This document shows positions 8,082 through 16,613 of a stretch of DNA of 64,000 nucleotides, piece by piece. The first letter of the stretch is position 1. Every line of letters starts with the position of its first letter. The position numbers were made by a program, and so were the translations under genes. This DNA comes from JANSXG01 sp024743075 (GTDB lineage Bacteria > Planctomycetota > Phycisphaerae > Phycisphaerales > UBA1924), in assembly GCA_042140185.1 (NCBI GenBank), contig CP159477.1:1054001-1118000 (forward strand), written 5' to 3'. A model generated the notes under the pieces. The model was not told where the DNA came from, searched no databases, and saw nothing but the letters and a program-made list of their open reading frames with translations.

Positions 8082-9592
8082 TGTTCAGGAACGCGAACTG
8101 GTCAGGACGGCTGGCGTCGGCGGCGATCGGAGCCGGGCTCCTCGCGGCCTCGACGCTTTCTGCGGATGTGGTCGCGCTGAAGGCCGGCACACTGCACACC
8201 GGCACGGGTGAGCCGATCGAGAATGGCATCGTCATCATCGAGGACGGCACGATCGTCGCGGTGGGGCCGGGCATCCCGATCCCGGGGGACGCGACTGTCT
8301 ACGAGCTCGAAGAGGGCCACATCACCGCCGGGCTCATCGACGCGAACGCGCGGCTGGAGCGTCAGGACATCTTCCTGCCCGAAGAGGCCCGGCCCGCAGG
8401 CGACCTGAGCACTTTCTTTGTGCGTCAGTTGTCGTTCCACAACGACGGCGCGGCCTGCGTGACGTGTTCCGGCTTTGCGATGTGCCCGCTGAGCAGCCTG
8501 CACGGTGAGTTCAAGTCCGGCACCGACCAGGACCTCGAAGAGGAACTCGGCTGCCCGTGCTGCGGCTGGCCTTCGCACAACATCGCCTCGATCCTGACGG
8601 CGGGTGTGCAGCCGGCGATTACGTCCACGGAGTCTTCGTCGGAGGTCGTGCCGCACACGAGTGTGCTGGATGTGGCAAACCTTCGCTCGTCCGACTACAG
8701 CTGGCTCGCGAACTCGGGAGTGACCACGGTGTTCGTTGCGCCGGATACTTCCGCGGTGATCGGGCCCCAGGGCGCGATCGTGACGACATACGGTCGCATC
8801 CGCGACCGCATCCTGAATGACAGCGGCGACGTGCAGGCGGTGATCGGCACCGACCCGTACGCGGTCGGTCTTCGCAACTCGCGCCCGTTCGGTCAGTTCG
8901 TGAGCTCTCGCACGCGCCGCCCGACCACGCGGATGGGTGTGGCGTGGGTGTTCCGCAAGGCGTTCGCCGACACGCAGGACTGGATCGCGGGCCAGGAAGT
9001 CACCGGCTCCGATCAGCCGCCCGCCGAGGCGTTCCCGGTTCTGCAGAAGATCATGGAAGGTGATGTCCCGCTTCGCATTCTGGCTCGCGACCGCAACGAC
9101 ATCGAAGGCGCGATCCGCATGGCCGGCGAGTTCGATCTGAAGTTCACGCTGGTCGAGCCGGTCGCGGCCTACGACTGCTGGGAGGTCCTGGAACAGACGC
9201 GTCCGGAGATCGTCTTCGGCCCGATCAGCGATAGCTCGGTCGGCCTGCGTCGCTTCAGTGGCGATGACAACCGCACCCGCCTGGGCACCATCCGCGAACT
9301 CTTCGAGCGAGGATTCGAGCCGGCGTTGTCTGCGCAGGACATGCGTGACGAAGAGGGCCTCGCCGGGCAGGCCATGCTCGCGATCAAGGCCGGTGTCTCA
9401 TTCGACCAGGCGCTGCGAGCCGTGACCGTGAATCCGGCGCGAGTCCTCGGCCTGTCGGACCAGATGGGAACCGTGGAAGTCGGCAAGCGGGGCGACATCG
9501 TCCTGTGGACCGGCAAGCCGTTCGAAGCCACAACCAAGCCCGCGGTCGTCGTTGTCGGCGGGCGCGTTGCGATGAACGAAACCGACGATTGA
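8081..9592 (+). CDS. exported amidohydrolase-like protein 3 with cysteine-rich insertion
   Basis: 503 aa, signal peptide to about residue 28 (TLSADV). Amidohydrolase landmarks: ALKAGTLHTGTGEPIENG, EDGTIVAVGPGIP, ITAGLIDANARLE and GTVEVGKRGDIVLWTGKP. The HxH ligands are absent (DANARLE), and the usual EAHR is ARDRND. Between residues 126 and 161 six cysteines occur (CVTC, MC, CPCC), a pattern not expected in the family and suited to binding a metal or forming disulfides after export. 109 bp separate it from the next gene, the largest gap in the operon; an internal promoter there is possible. Confidence 0.82.
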   Translation: MFRNANWSGRLASAAIGAGLLAASTLSADVVALKAGTLHTGTGEPIENGIVIIEDGTIVAVGPGIPIPGDATVYELEEGHITAGLIDANARLERQDIFLPEEARPAGDLSTFFVRQLSFHNDGAACVTCSGFAMCPLSSLHGEFKSGTDQDLEEELGCPCCGWPSHNIASILTAGVQPAITSTESSSEVVPHTSVLDVANLRSSDYSWLANSGVTTVFVAPDTSAVIGPQGAIVTTYGRIRDRILNDSGDVQAVIGTDPYAVGLRNSRPFGQFVSSRTRRPTTRMGVAWVFRKAFADTQDWIAGQEVTGSDQPPAEAFPVLQKIMEGDVPLRILARDRNDIEGAIRMAGEFDLKFTLVEPVAAYDCWEVLEQTRPEIVFGPISDSSVGLRRFSGDDNRTRLGTIRELFERGFEPALSAQDMRDEEGLAGQAMLAIKAGVSFDQALRAVTVNPARVLGLSDQMGTVEVGKRGDIVLWTGKPFEATTKPAVVVVGGRVAMNETDD

Positions 9593-9701
9593 TCCTCTCG
9601 CGGGGTGCTGATCGGCACGCCGCTTTTCAGCAGATTCCGACCGACCCAGACCCGCAATCACGAAGCCCGCGACGAAGCGGGAGCATCGAGAGAGACGACC
9701 T

Positions 9702-11150
9702 ATGAAGCTGATGTACCCGCTGGCCGCCGCAATCGCAGTGTGTGCCATGAGCAGCTCGACCCTGGCGCAGATGCCTCCGTCAAAGATCGCCCTCAGCGGC
9801 GCCCGGATCATTCCGATCGTCGGCGACGAGATCGAGGAAGGCACGATCGTCATCGAGCGTGGCAAGATCACCGCGATCGGGGTCATGGGCGAGGTTGATA
9901 TCCCGTTCGACGCGATGGAGATGGACCTCGAAGGCATGGTGATCATGCCCGGGTTCATCCACGCCGCGAGCGCGGACGGCCTCGACCGCGACAACGAAAG
10001 CCTCCCGGTCACGCCGTACCTCGATGTGTACGACGCGGTTGACCCTTCGTCGCTGTTCTTCGAGCAGGCGCTGCGAAGCGGCATCACCGCGGTGCACGTC
10101 ATCCAGGGCCCGAACACTGTGATCGGCGGCGTGAGTCGGCTTGTGCGACCGATCGGCCTGAGCATGGACGAGATGTCCATCCGCGGCGACCTGGCGATGG
10201 TCATTTCGACCTCGCCTCGGAACGGCTTTGATCGGATGGCCCAACTCGCGACGCTCCGTGAGGCGTTTATTGATCTCGACAACGCGATCGACTCGCTGGC
10301 GGAGCGACGCTACGAGGAAGAGCAAGAGAAGAAGGACGAAGACGTCAATGTGAGCCCGCAGGAGGCGCGTGACCTCGGTCGTGAACTGTTCCGCGATGAG
10401 GATTACAACGACGGTGTCTACAACCTCGTCCGTCTCCGTCGCGGCGAGCTTTCCCCCTGGGTGTACACCGGTGCTGCGATGGACGTCGCTCCGGCGATCG
10501 AGATCATGGGTTCGCAGGATGTGCTCGAGAACACGGTCTTTGTGGTTGGCGGTGACGCCCACAAGGCCTCGGGCCAGATCGCGTCGACCGGCCGCCCGGT
10601 CGTGCTCGGTCCGAACCTGCTGTACCGCGAGCGGGATCCGATGACCGGGCGCCTCGACGAGGTCTTCGTTCCGAAGCAGTTCCACGACGCCGGCGTGACC
10701 TTCGCGCTGCTCCCCAGCCAATCCGGCGCCTTCGCCGAGCGGTACCCGACGTTCCAGGCGGCCCAGTGCGTTCGCAACGGCATCCCGCGCCAGACCGCGC
10801 TCGAAGCGATCACAATCAACGCCGCGAACATGCTCGGCGTCGGCGACTCGCTCGGGTCGATCGAGGTCGGCAAGACGGCGAACCTCGTGGTGCTCTCCGG
10901 TGATCCGCTTGACTTCAACTCGTGGGTTGAGAAGTCGTTCATCGACGGCATCCTCGCGTACGACCGTGAGAAGGACACGCGCCTGAAGCAGCTTCTCGAC
11001 GCCGGAAAGTCCGGGGAAGAGGAAGCGGAAGACGACGCCGAGGAGAATGGCGACGAAGCGGCGGACGCCGCTGAAGCACCGGCCGACGCCGAGACCGGCG
11101 GCGATGCCGGATCCGACGGTGATGGGTCCGGGAACGGGGAGGGACGCTGA
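9702..11150 (+). CDS. exported amidohydrolase-like protein 4 with acidic C-terminal tail
   Basis: 482 aa; signal peptide MKLMYPLAAAIAVCAMSSS..., cut after TLAQ. Landmarks: IALSGARIIPIVGDEIEEG, ERGKITAIGVMG, MPGFIHAASADG (only one His remains at the HxH position), and GSIEVGKTANLVVLSGDP. One His is kept in VVGGDAHKASG. The last 50 residues are a Glu/Asp/Ala/Gly low-complexity acidic tail, of the kind that could bind Ca2+ or bridge to a basic partner. Stop and next start overlap (TGATG). Confidence 0.82.
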   Translation: MKLMYPLAAAIAVCAMSSSTLAQMPPSKIALSGARIIPIVGDEIEEGTIVIERGKITAIGVMGEVDIPFDAMEMDLEGMVIMPGFIHAASADGLDRDNESLPVTPYLDVYDAVDPSSLFFEQALRSGITAVHVIQGPNTVIGGVSRLVRPIGLSMDEMSIRGDLAMVISTSPRNGFDRMAQLATLREAFIDLDNAIDSLAERRYEEEQEKKDEDVNVSPQEARDLGRELFRDEDYNDGVYNLVRLRRGELSPWVYTGAAMDVAPAIEIMGSQDVLENTVFVVGGDAHKASGQIASTGRPVVLGPNLLYRERDPMTGRLDEVFVPKQFHDAGVTFALLPSQSGAFAERYPTFQAAQCVRNGIPRQTALEAITINAANMLGVGDSLGSIEVGKTANLVVLSGDPLDFNSWVEKSFIDGILAYDREKDTRLKQLLDAGKSGEEEAEDDAEENGDEAADAAEAPADAETGGDAGSDGDGSGNGEGR

Positions 11151-13918
11151 TGCCCAGCGCACTCTCGCGCATCGCGTTGCTGTTCGGTGTCCTGGTCGCC
11201 CTCGCGTTCGGAGTCGCTCCGGTTCAGGCCGGAGGCTCCATCGCGATCACGGGTGCTCGCATCCTTCCGATGGCCGACGCTTCGTCGACTGCGATCGACA
11301 ACGGCGTGCTCATCGTTCGTGACGGCGTGATCGTTGCCGTCGGCGATTCGTCGACCGTGATCCCCGGCGACCTCCCGGTCATCGACGTACGCGGCGCGAC
11401 GATCATGCCCGGCATGGTCATCGCCGATACCGTTCTCGCCGGCCGCCACGCCGGCGACGAGTCCGTCAGCGGTCTCTACCACGCGATCGACGCGTTCAAC
11501 CGATTCGGCGACTACCGCCCCCTGCTCGCCGAGGGTGTCACGACCGTTCACCTGAACCCCGGTGACCATCGGCTCGTGAGCGGTGCGGGGGCGGTGGTCC
11601 GCCTGTCGGGCTACTGGAACGATCGCGTTCTCAACGCTGCTTCGGATGTCACGGTCAACCTGGGCAACGCCGCACGCAACCCGCCGAACCTGCTCGACCC
11701 GCTGTCGCAGCCGTCCGCGGACAATCTGATCGTGCCCGCGCAGCCACAGAGGCCGTCCTCTCGCATGGAAGAGTGGCCGGCGCTGCGCGACGCTATCGAG
11801 CAATCAACCAACGCCGATGCTTCGGCGCACCTCGTTGCGCTGCGTCGCCTTTGGGATGCGAACCTGCCGATGCGGGTGCAAGCCGACGACGCCCTCGATG
11901 CACGCAAAGCCGTCGAAGTATTCGACCTTGCCGGACGCGACGGCTACGTTGTCGGCTCGTTCGACCTCGATACGTCAGCGTCGATGCTGGCCGCGAGCGG
12001 GACGTCTGTGGTCTTCGGGCTCTCGACGCCGGTCCGCAACGCGGCACGCGACTTCGGCGACGACGCACGCCTGTCTGACCCCGATCTTTCGGCCTTGGCG
12101 TTGTTCGATGCCGACTCGGTCGCGTTCGCGCCCGCTCGCGGGCTGCCGCTGAGCGACCTGCGCCTCGCCGCGGCAACCGCGTTGCGTCACGGCCTCGATC
12201 GCGACTTCGTCCTGAGGGCGCTGACCTCCAACCCCGCGAAGATTCTCGGTGTGGGCGATCGCGTCGGCTCGCTGGCTCCCGGTCGTCTGGCGGACTTCGT
12301 GGTTTACAGCGACGACCCGCTGAGCCCGACCGCGTCGGTCCAGCGCGTGTACATGAATGGCCAGTTGGCGTTCAAGGCCGACCACGCCGGCTCGGTTGTT
12401 GTGCGTGCCGGAACGGTCTGGACGGGCGAAGGTGAGTATCTCCGCGATACGGAGGTTCTGGTCACCGACGGCAAGATCGCCGAAGTCGGACCTCGCGTCG
12501 CGCGTCCAAAGGGCGCGATCGTGATCGACGCCGGTCCCGACGCGTTTGTGACGCCCGGTTTCGTCGACGGACGCAGCCATCTTGGGCTCGACGGCGACCG
12601 CTCCGCAACGGGTACCAACAACGATCTCTCGGATCTGGTCGGAGTCCCCGGTCCGGCCGAGCACCGCGTCGCCTCGTCGGGCGTGACGAGCGTCGTCATG
12701 AGTCCGTATAGCTTCGGGCGCAGCGGGTCACGCCTGTCGGCGGTGAAGACGTTCGGCGAAGGCCGCGCAGATCGGCTCATCCGGTCCTCCGCCGCGATTG
12801 CGCTTGATGTTCGCGGCTCCGATCCGATCACGATCGGTCGCCAGATCGAGCAGCGTCTCGGCCCGGCCAAGCAGTACGACGAGAAGTGGAAGAAGTACGA
12901 GAACGACCTCGCCGAGTGGGAGAAGGCGCAGGCCGAGGGCAAGGTCAAGAAGCCGGCCGAGCCGGAAGTGGTCGTCGACGAAGCCGCCGACAAGCCCAAG
13001 GCCGACCCGATCACGGGTACCTGGGAGATGCGCGCCGAGTCGGAGATGCTCCCCGAGCCGATCGAGGGCGAGGTCGCCCTGAAACTCAACGGCAGCGAGT
13101 TCGAAGGACGCGCGACGGCCCCCGAGGCCGCGGAAGTCGAGCACCGCATCGTCGGCACGCTCGACGGCGAGAACATCAGCGGCAGCATCGAAATCGATAC
13201 CGGAGGCTTCGGCACACCGACATTCACCGGTACGGTCAAGGACGGCGTGATGGAGGGCACGATTACCCTCGGCCCGATCACGGCCACCTTCAGCGGCGAG
13301 CGGACCAGCACCGAAGAGGTGCAGTTCCGCGTGACGCGCCGCCGCGCAACCGGCGACGACGGCCGTCCGAAGCCGCCTCCGATCGACGAGTCGCTGGAGC
13401 CCTGGCGCGCGGTCCTCGCCGGTGAAGCGCCCTTGGTCGTCGGTGCGAGTACGCCCCAGGAGATCGACGCGGTCGTCGAGACGGTCGCGCAGAAGAACGA
13501 GCTGCGTCTGGTCCTGCTCGGTGCCGAGTTTGCCGATACTCGCGCCGAAACGCTCAGCGGCTGCGACATCGTCGTGCTGACCAGCCCGGGACGGTTCGTC
13601 CGTCGCGGCAACGACGAACTGCACCTGCCGACGGTCCTGAGCAACGCTGGCGTCGCGGTTGCTTTCCAGAGCGAGGCCGAGGACGGCGCTCGCAACTTGG
13701 GTTCGGTCGCGCTCTTCGCGCTGCAGCAGGGGATGTCTCCGAGCGCCGTGATGCGGGCCATGACCGAGGTTCCGGCTTGGGCGTACGGCATCGACGATCG
13801 CGTCGGCATGATCAAGCCAGGACTCGACGGTGACCTCGTCATCTTCGACGGTCACCCTTTCGATGCGTCAACACGCGTTCGCCGAGTTCTCATCAACGGT
13901 CAGGAGGTTCAACCATGA
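11150..13918 (+). CDS. exported tandem amidohydrolase-like protein (two domains plus inserted beta domain)
   Basis: 922 aa, signal peptide to about residue 27 (VQAGG). Two amidohydrolase-like units in one chain: the first has SIAITGARILPMADAS, DGVIVAVGD, MPGMVIADTV and ends GSLAPGRLADFVVYSDDP (about residue 395); the second starts VVVRAGTVWTGEGEYLRD and ends KPGLDGDLVIFDGHPFD. Neither has the HxH motif. Within the second unit a Lys/Glu helix (QYDEKWKKYENDLAEWEKA) is followed by a beta-rich insertion of about 120 residues (GTWEMRAESEM ... GTITLGPITATFSGERTS) that looks like a lipocalin- or sandwich-like module. A duplication-fusion of two neighbouring paralogues is the simplest origin. Overlaps the next gene by 4 bp (ATGA). 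Confidence 0.82.
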   Translation: MPSALSRIALLFGVLVALAFGVAPVQAGGSIAITGARILPMADASSTAIDNGVLIVRDGVIVAVGDSSTVIPGDLPVIDVRGATIMPGMVIADTVLAGRHAGDESVSGLYHAIDAFNRFGDYRPLLAEGVTTVHLNPGDHRLVSGAGAVVRLSGYWNDRVLNAASDVTVNLGNAARNPPNLLDPLSQPSADNLIVPAQPQRPSSRMEEWPALRDAIEQSTNADASAHLVALRRLWDANLPMRVQADDALDARKAVEVFDLAGRDGYVVGSFDLDTSASMLAASGTSVVFGLSTPVRNAARDFGDDARLSDPDLSALALFDADSVAFAPARGLPLSDLRLAAATALRHGLDRDFVLRALTSNPAKILGVGDRVGSLAPGRLADFVVYSDDPLSPTASVQRVYMNGQLAFKADHAGSVVVRAGTVWTGEGEYLRDTEVLVTDGKIAEVGPRVARPKGAIVIDAGPDAFVTPGFVDGRSHLGLDGDRSATGTNNDLSDLVGVPGPAEHRVASSGVTSVVMSPYSFGRSGSRLSAVKTFGEGRADRLIRSSAAIALDVRGSDPITIGRQIEQRLGPAKQYDEKWKKYENDLAEWEKAQAEGKVKKPAEPEVVVDEAADKPKADPITGTWEMRAESEMLPEPIEGEVALKLNGSEFEGRATAPEAAEVEHRIVGTLDGENISGSIEIDTGGFGTPTFTGTVKDGVMEGTITLGPITATFSGERTSTEEVQFRVTRRRATGDDGRPKPPPIDESLEPWRAVLAGEAPLVVGASTPQEIDAVVETVAQKNELRLVLLGAEFADTRAETLSGCDIVVLTSPGRFVRRGNDELHLPTVLSNAGVAVAFQSEAEDGARNLGSVALFALQQGMSPSAVMRAMTEVPAWAYGIDDRVGMIKPGLDGDLVIFDGHPFDASTRVRRVLINGQEVQP

Positions 13919-15243
13919 ATCGCGATCGATACCAATTCCGGCTGCAAAGATTGCTCGGTGCGGCCGCGATCGGTGCCGCGTGCTTCACGGCTTCCGCCGA
14001 CAGCTCAACCGCCGAAGCCGAGTCCGTCGAAACGACGACGAACGTCACGACTCAAAAGGCTGACGCGATCGACGTGCTCGTCATCTACGCCGGCAAAGTC
14101 ACCACCATGGACGGCGACGATCGGGTCATCAACAACGCGGTCGTGGTCGTCGAGGACGGCAAGATCGTGGAGGTCCGCAAGGCCAAGGGCTACAAGGAGC
14201 CCAAGGACGCGGAAGTCATCGACGCTCGCGACAGCTGGCTCGTCCCCGGCATCGTGGAACTGCACAACCACACAGCCGGCGCGCTGCGGGACCTGAACGA
14301 CAGCGTCTACCTGACCAACCCCGGCCTCCGCACCCTTGAAATCGTCGCGCCGGAGACCGAAGAGGTGCGTCGGGCTCAGGTTGGCGGCGTGACCGCTGCC
14401 ATGCTCATCCCCGGCTCGGGCACCAACATGAGCGGCTTCGGCACGCTCGTGAAGATGGGCGGCTCGTCGGTGGACGAGGTCGTTATGCGTGCCCCCGGAT
14501 CGATCAAGATCGCTCAGGCCGGCAACCCCGAGGGCTACTGGTTCGGTGTCGGTCGTTCGTTCATGAACTACAACACCCGTCAGACTCTTGAAGAGGCGAA
14601 GGCCTACCACGAGGCGTGGGTCGCGTACGAGAACGGTGAGAGCGAAGAGAAGCCCGAGTACAGCATCGTCTTCGATGACTTCCGAGGCCTGTTCGCCCGA
14701 GAGTACCCGGCGACGGTCCACACGCAGGCGTACCAGCTCGTCATGACAACGATCGACATGCTCGCCAACAAGCTCGGAATCCGCGTCGTGCTCGATCACT
14801 CGACGATCGGCGCATTCCGCACGGCCCAGCTCGTCGCGGAGGCCGGCGAGGAGAACGTCATAACCATGGTCGGCCCGCGTGCACTGTACTTTGACCGGAT
14901 GGACCGCCGGATCTTCGGCGAGGTCGCCCGCTGGCACCTCGGCGGCGTGAATCGTCTGGGCATCAACACCGACGCCCCGGTCGTGCCGCAGGAAGAGCTG
15001 ACCAACCAGGCCGCCCTCGCGGTCTGGCTGGGCTGGGAGCCGTACAAGGCGCTGCGCGGTCTGACGATCGTCGGTGCCGAGGCGGCGATGGCCGAAGACC
15101 AGATCGGCTCGATCGAAGCCGGCAAGGACGCGGACTTCGGTATCTGGACCGGCAACCCGGTCGATCCGACGTCGTGGGTCAAGATGACCATCGTCAACGG
15201 CGAGGTCGTGTACGACGCGGAGCGTGACGGGCGCCGGTTCTGA
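13915..15243 (+). CDS. exported amidohydrolase with intact metal site (probable active member of the cluster)
   Basis: 442 aa, signal peptide cut near residue 28. The only member with the full set expected of a mononuclear or binuclear amidohydrolase: H117/H119 (VELHNHT), a Lys in SIKIAQAGN (about 198), H269 (TVHTQAY), H295 (VLDHSTIG) and D353 (GINTDAP). Ends GSIEAGKDADFGIWTGNP. Such enzymes hydrolyse C-N bonds of cyclic amides, dipeptides or related compounds; the substrate cannot be read from sequence. Overlaps the previous stop by 4 bp. Its position inside a run of degenerate paralogues suggests they assist or form a mixed complex with it. Confidence 0.88.
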   Translation: MNRDRYQFRLQRLLGAAAIGAACFTASADSSTAEAESVETTTNVTTQKADAIDVLVIYAGKVTTMDGDDRVINNAVVVVEDGKIVEVRKAKGYKEPKDAEVIDARDSWLVPGIVELHNHTAGALRDLNDSVYLTNPGLRTLEIVAPETEEVRRAQVGGVTAAMLIPGSGTNMSGFGTLVKMGGSSVDEVVMRAPGSIKIAQAGNPEGYWFGVGRSFMNYNTRQTLEEAKAYHEAWVAYENGESEEKPEYSIVFDDFRGLFAREYPATVHTQAYQLVMTTIDMLANKLGIRVVLDHSTIGAFRTAQLVAEAGEENVITMVGPRALYFDRMDRRIFGEVARWHLGGVNRLGINTDAPVVPQEELTNQAALAVWLGWEPYKALRGLTIVGAEAAMAEDQIGSIEAGKDADFGIWTGNPVDPTSWVKMTIVNGEVVYDAERDGRRF

Positions 15244-15302
15244 ATGCGGCGTTGCGAGAACTGACACATTCCCGGCGTGAGCCGGTTGCGAGGCGGAGCG
15301 AA

Positions 15303-16613
15303 ATGGCTTTAGCGGCACTACGAAACAGCATCCTCGGCGGCGCACTGGCGCTGGCGACCAACGCCGGAGCGGTCGCTCCGGCCTACGGCGCCGCGTCGGA
15401 CATGGTCGTGGTCCGAGCCGGCACCGTGATCACGGTTTCCGGAAAAGAGATCCCGCGTGGCGACATCGTGATCATCGACGGCAAGATCGATCTCATCGGC
15501 ACGAACCTGGAGTTCCCGAAGAGCGCGACCGTCATCGACGCTCGAGATCAGGTCGTCATGCCCGGCATGATCAACGCCCAGACCCGCTTCGGGATGGACG
15601 GCTTCCGACGCAGCGGCAACAACAGCGGTGAGACCGCCGCGAAGGAGATCGAACCCTCGTTGTTCGACTTCGAGCCGCTGATCAGCGAGGGCTTCGTCAC
15701 CGCGGCGTTTCTGCCGACTGGCAACAACATGCCCGGTCGCGCATCGGTGTACCGACTCGCGGGTCCAGGCGGACCGGAACTGCTCAACGAGTCGGCGTAC
15801 GTCCCGATCTCCATGACGAATCCCGGCGGCGACAAGGGCCAGTTGCAGGCCGCGATCCGACAGGCCGAAGCCGAGATCGCAAAGGCCAAGAAGGCCAAGG
15901 AAGACTTCGACAAGAAGCAGGCCGAAGAGGCGAAGAAGAAGGCCGAGGCCGAGAAGAACGGCGAGGGCAAAGAAGCAGAGAACGGCGAGAAGAAGAACGG
16001 TAACGGCGAAGAGAAACCCGCCGAGTTCCAGCCGCCGGAGATTCCGGGGGACGCCCAGTTCTTTGTCGATGTGCTCCGAGAAGAGGCGACGATCCCGGCG
16101 GTGTTCGAACTGAGCAGCGCGTCGGATTACATCCACCTTCTCGATGCGCTCGGCGATAACGCGGAGAAGTTCGGGACGACGTACAGCTTCACGAGCACCA
16201 GCGGCGACTTCAAGGAAGTCATCGGGAGGCTCGGTGAGAAGAACGCGCACGTGATCGTTCGTCCGGGAATCTCGTTCCTGCCCTCGACCACGATCCGCTA
16301 CAGCATCCCGGCGTCACTCGTCGCCGCCGGCTGCACCGTCACGACGGTTCCGCCGTTCGACGCGCCCGCGGGCTACGAAGCGATGAGACTGCGCATGGCC
16401 GACCTGATCCGCACCGGCTGGAGCCGCGAGGACGCGCTCAAGTCCGTGACGATGAACCCGGCGACGCTGCTCGGGCTTTCCGATGAATCGGGCTCGCTCG
16501 AGAAGGGCAAACGCGCCGATCTGGTGTTCCTCAACGGTGATCCGCTCGACCCGACCTCGTCGGTCAAAGCGGTCATGGTCGGCGGCGAGATGGTCTGGGA
16601 GGACGATCAGTGA
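15303..16613 (+). CDS. exported amidohydrolase-like protein 7 (degenerate, coiled-coil insertion)
   Basis: 436 aa from ATG 15303, preceded by GGCGGAGCGAA; an upstream TTG at 15252 would spoil the signal peptide. Signal peptide MALAALRNSILGGALALA..., cleaved near AYGAA. Landmarks: VVVRAGTVITVSGKEIPRG, DGKIDLIGTN, MPGMINAQTRFG (no HxH) and GSLEKGKRADLVFLNGDP. A long Lys/Glu/Ala coiled coil (about 185-240) sits where protein 1 also has one. The His ligand positions in the barrel are mostly lost. The stop overlaps the GTG of the next gene. Confidence 0.82.
   Translation: MALAALRNSILGGALALATNAGAVAPAYGAASDMVVVRAGTVITVSGKEIPRGDIVIIDGKIDLIGTNLEFPKSATVIDARDQVVMPGMINAQTRFGMDGFRRSGNNSGETAAKEIEPSLFDFEPLISEGFVTAAFLPTGNNMPGRASVYRLAGPGGPELLNESAYVPISMTNPGGDKGQLQAAIRQAEAEIAKAKKAKEDFDKKQAEEAKKKAEAEKNGEGKEAENGEKKNGNGEEKPAEFQPPEIPGDAQFFVDVLREEATIPAVFELSSASDYIHLLDALGDNAEKFGTTYSFTSTSGDFKEVIGRLGEKNAHVIVRPGISFLPSTTIRYSIPASLVAAGCTVTTVPPFDAPAGYEAMRLRMADLIRTGWSREDALKSVTMNPATLLGLSDESGSLEKGKRADLVFLNGDPLDPTSSVKAVMVGGEMVWEDDQ

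Noticed and set aside
9780..13855. Several minus-strand open frames of 295-512 codons opposite the amidohydrolase genes
   Set aside because: GC-rich shadow frames without ribosome sites, full of Arg/Ala/Asp runs; the plus strand has signal peptides and conserved motifs.
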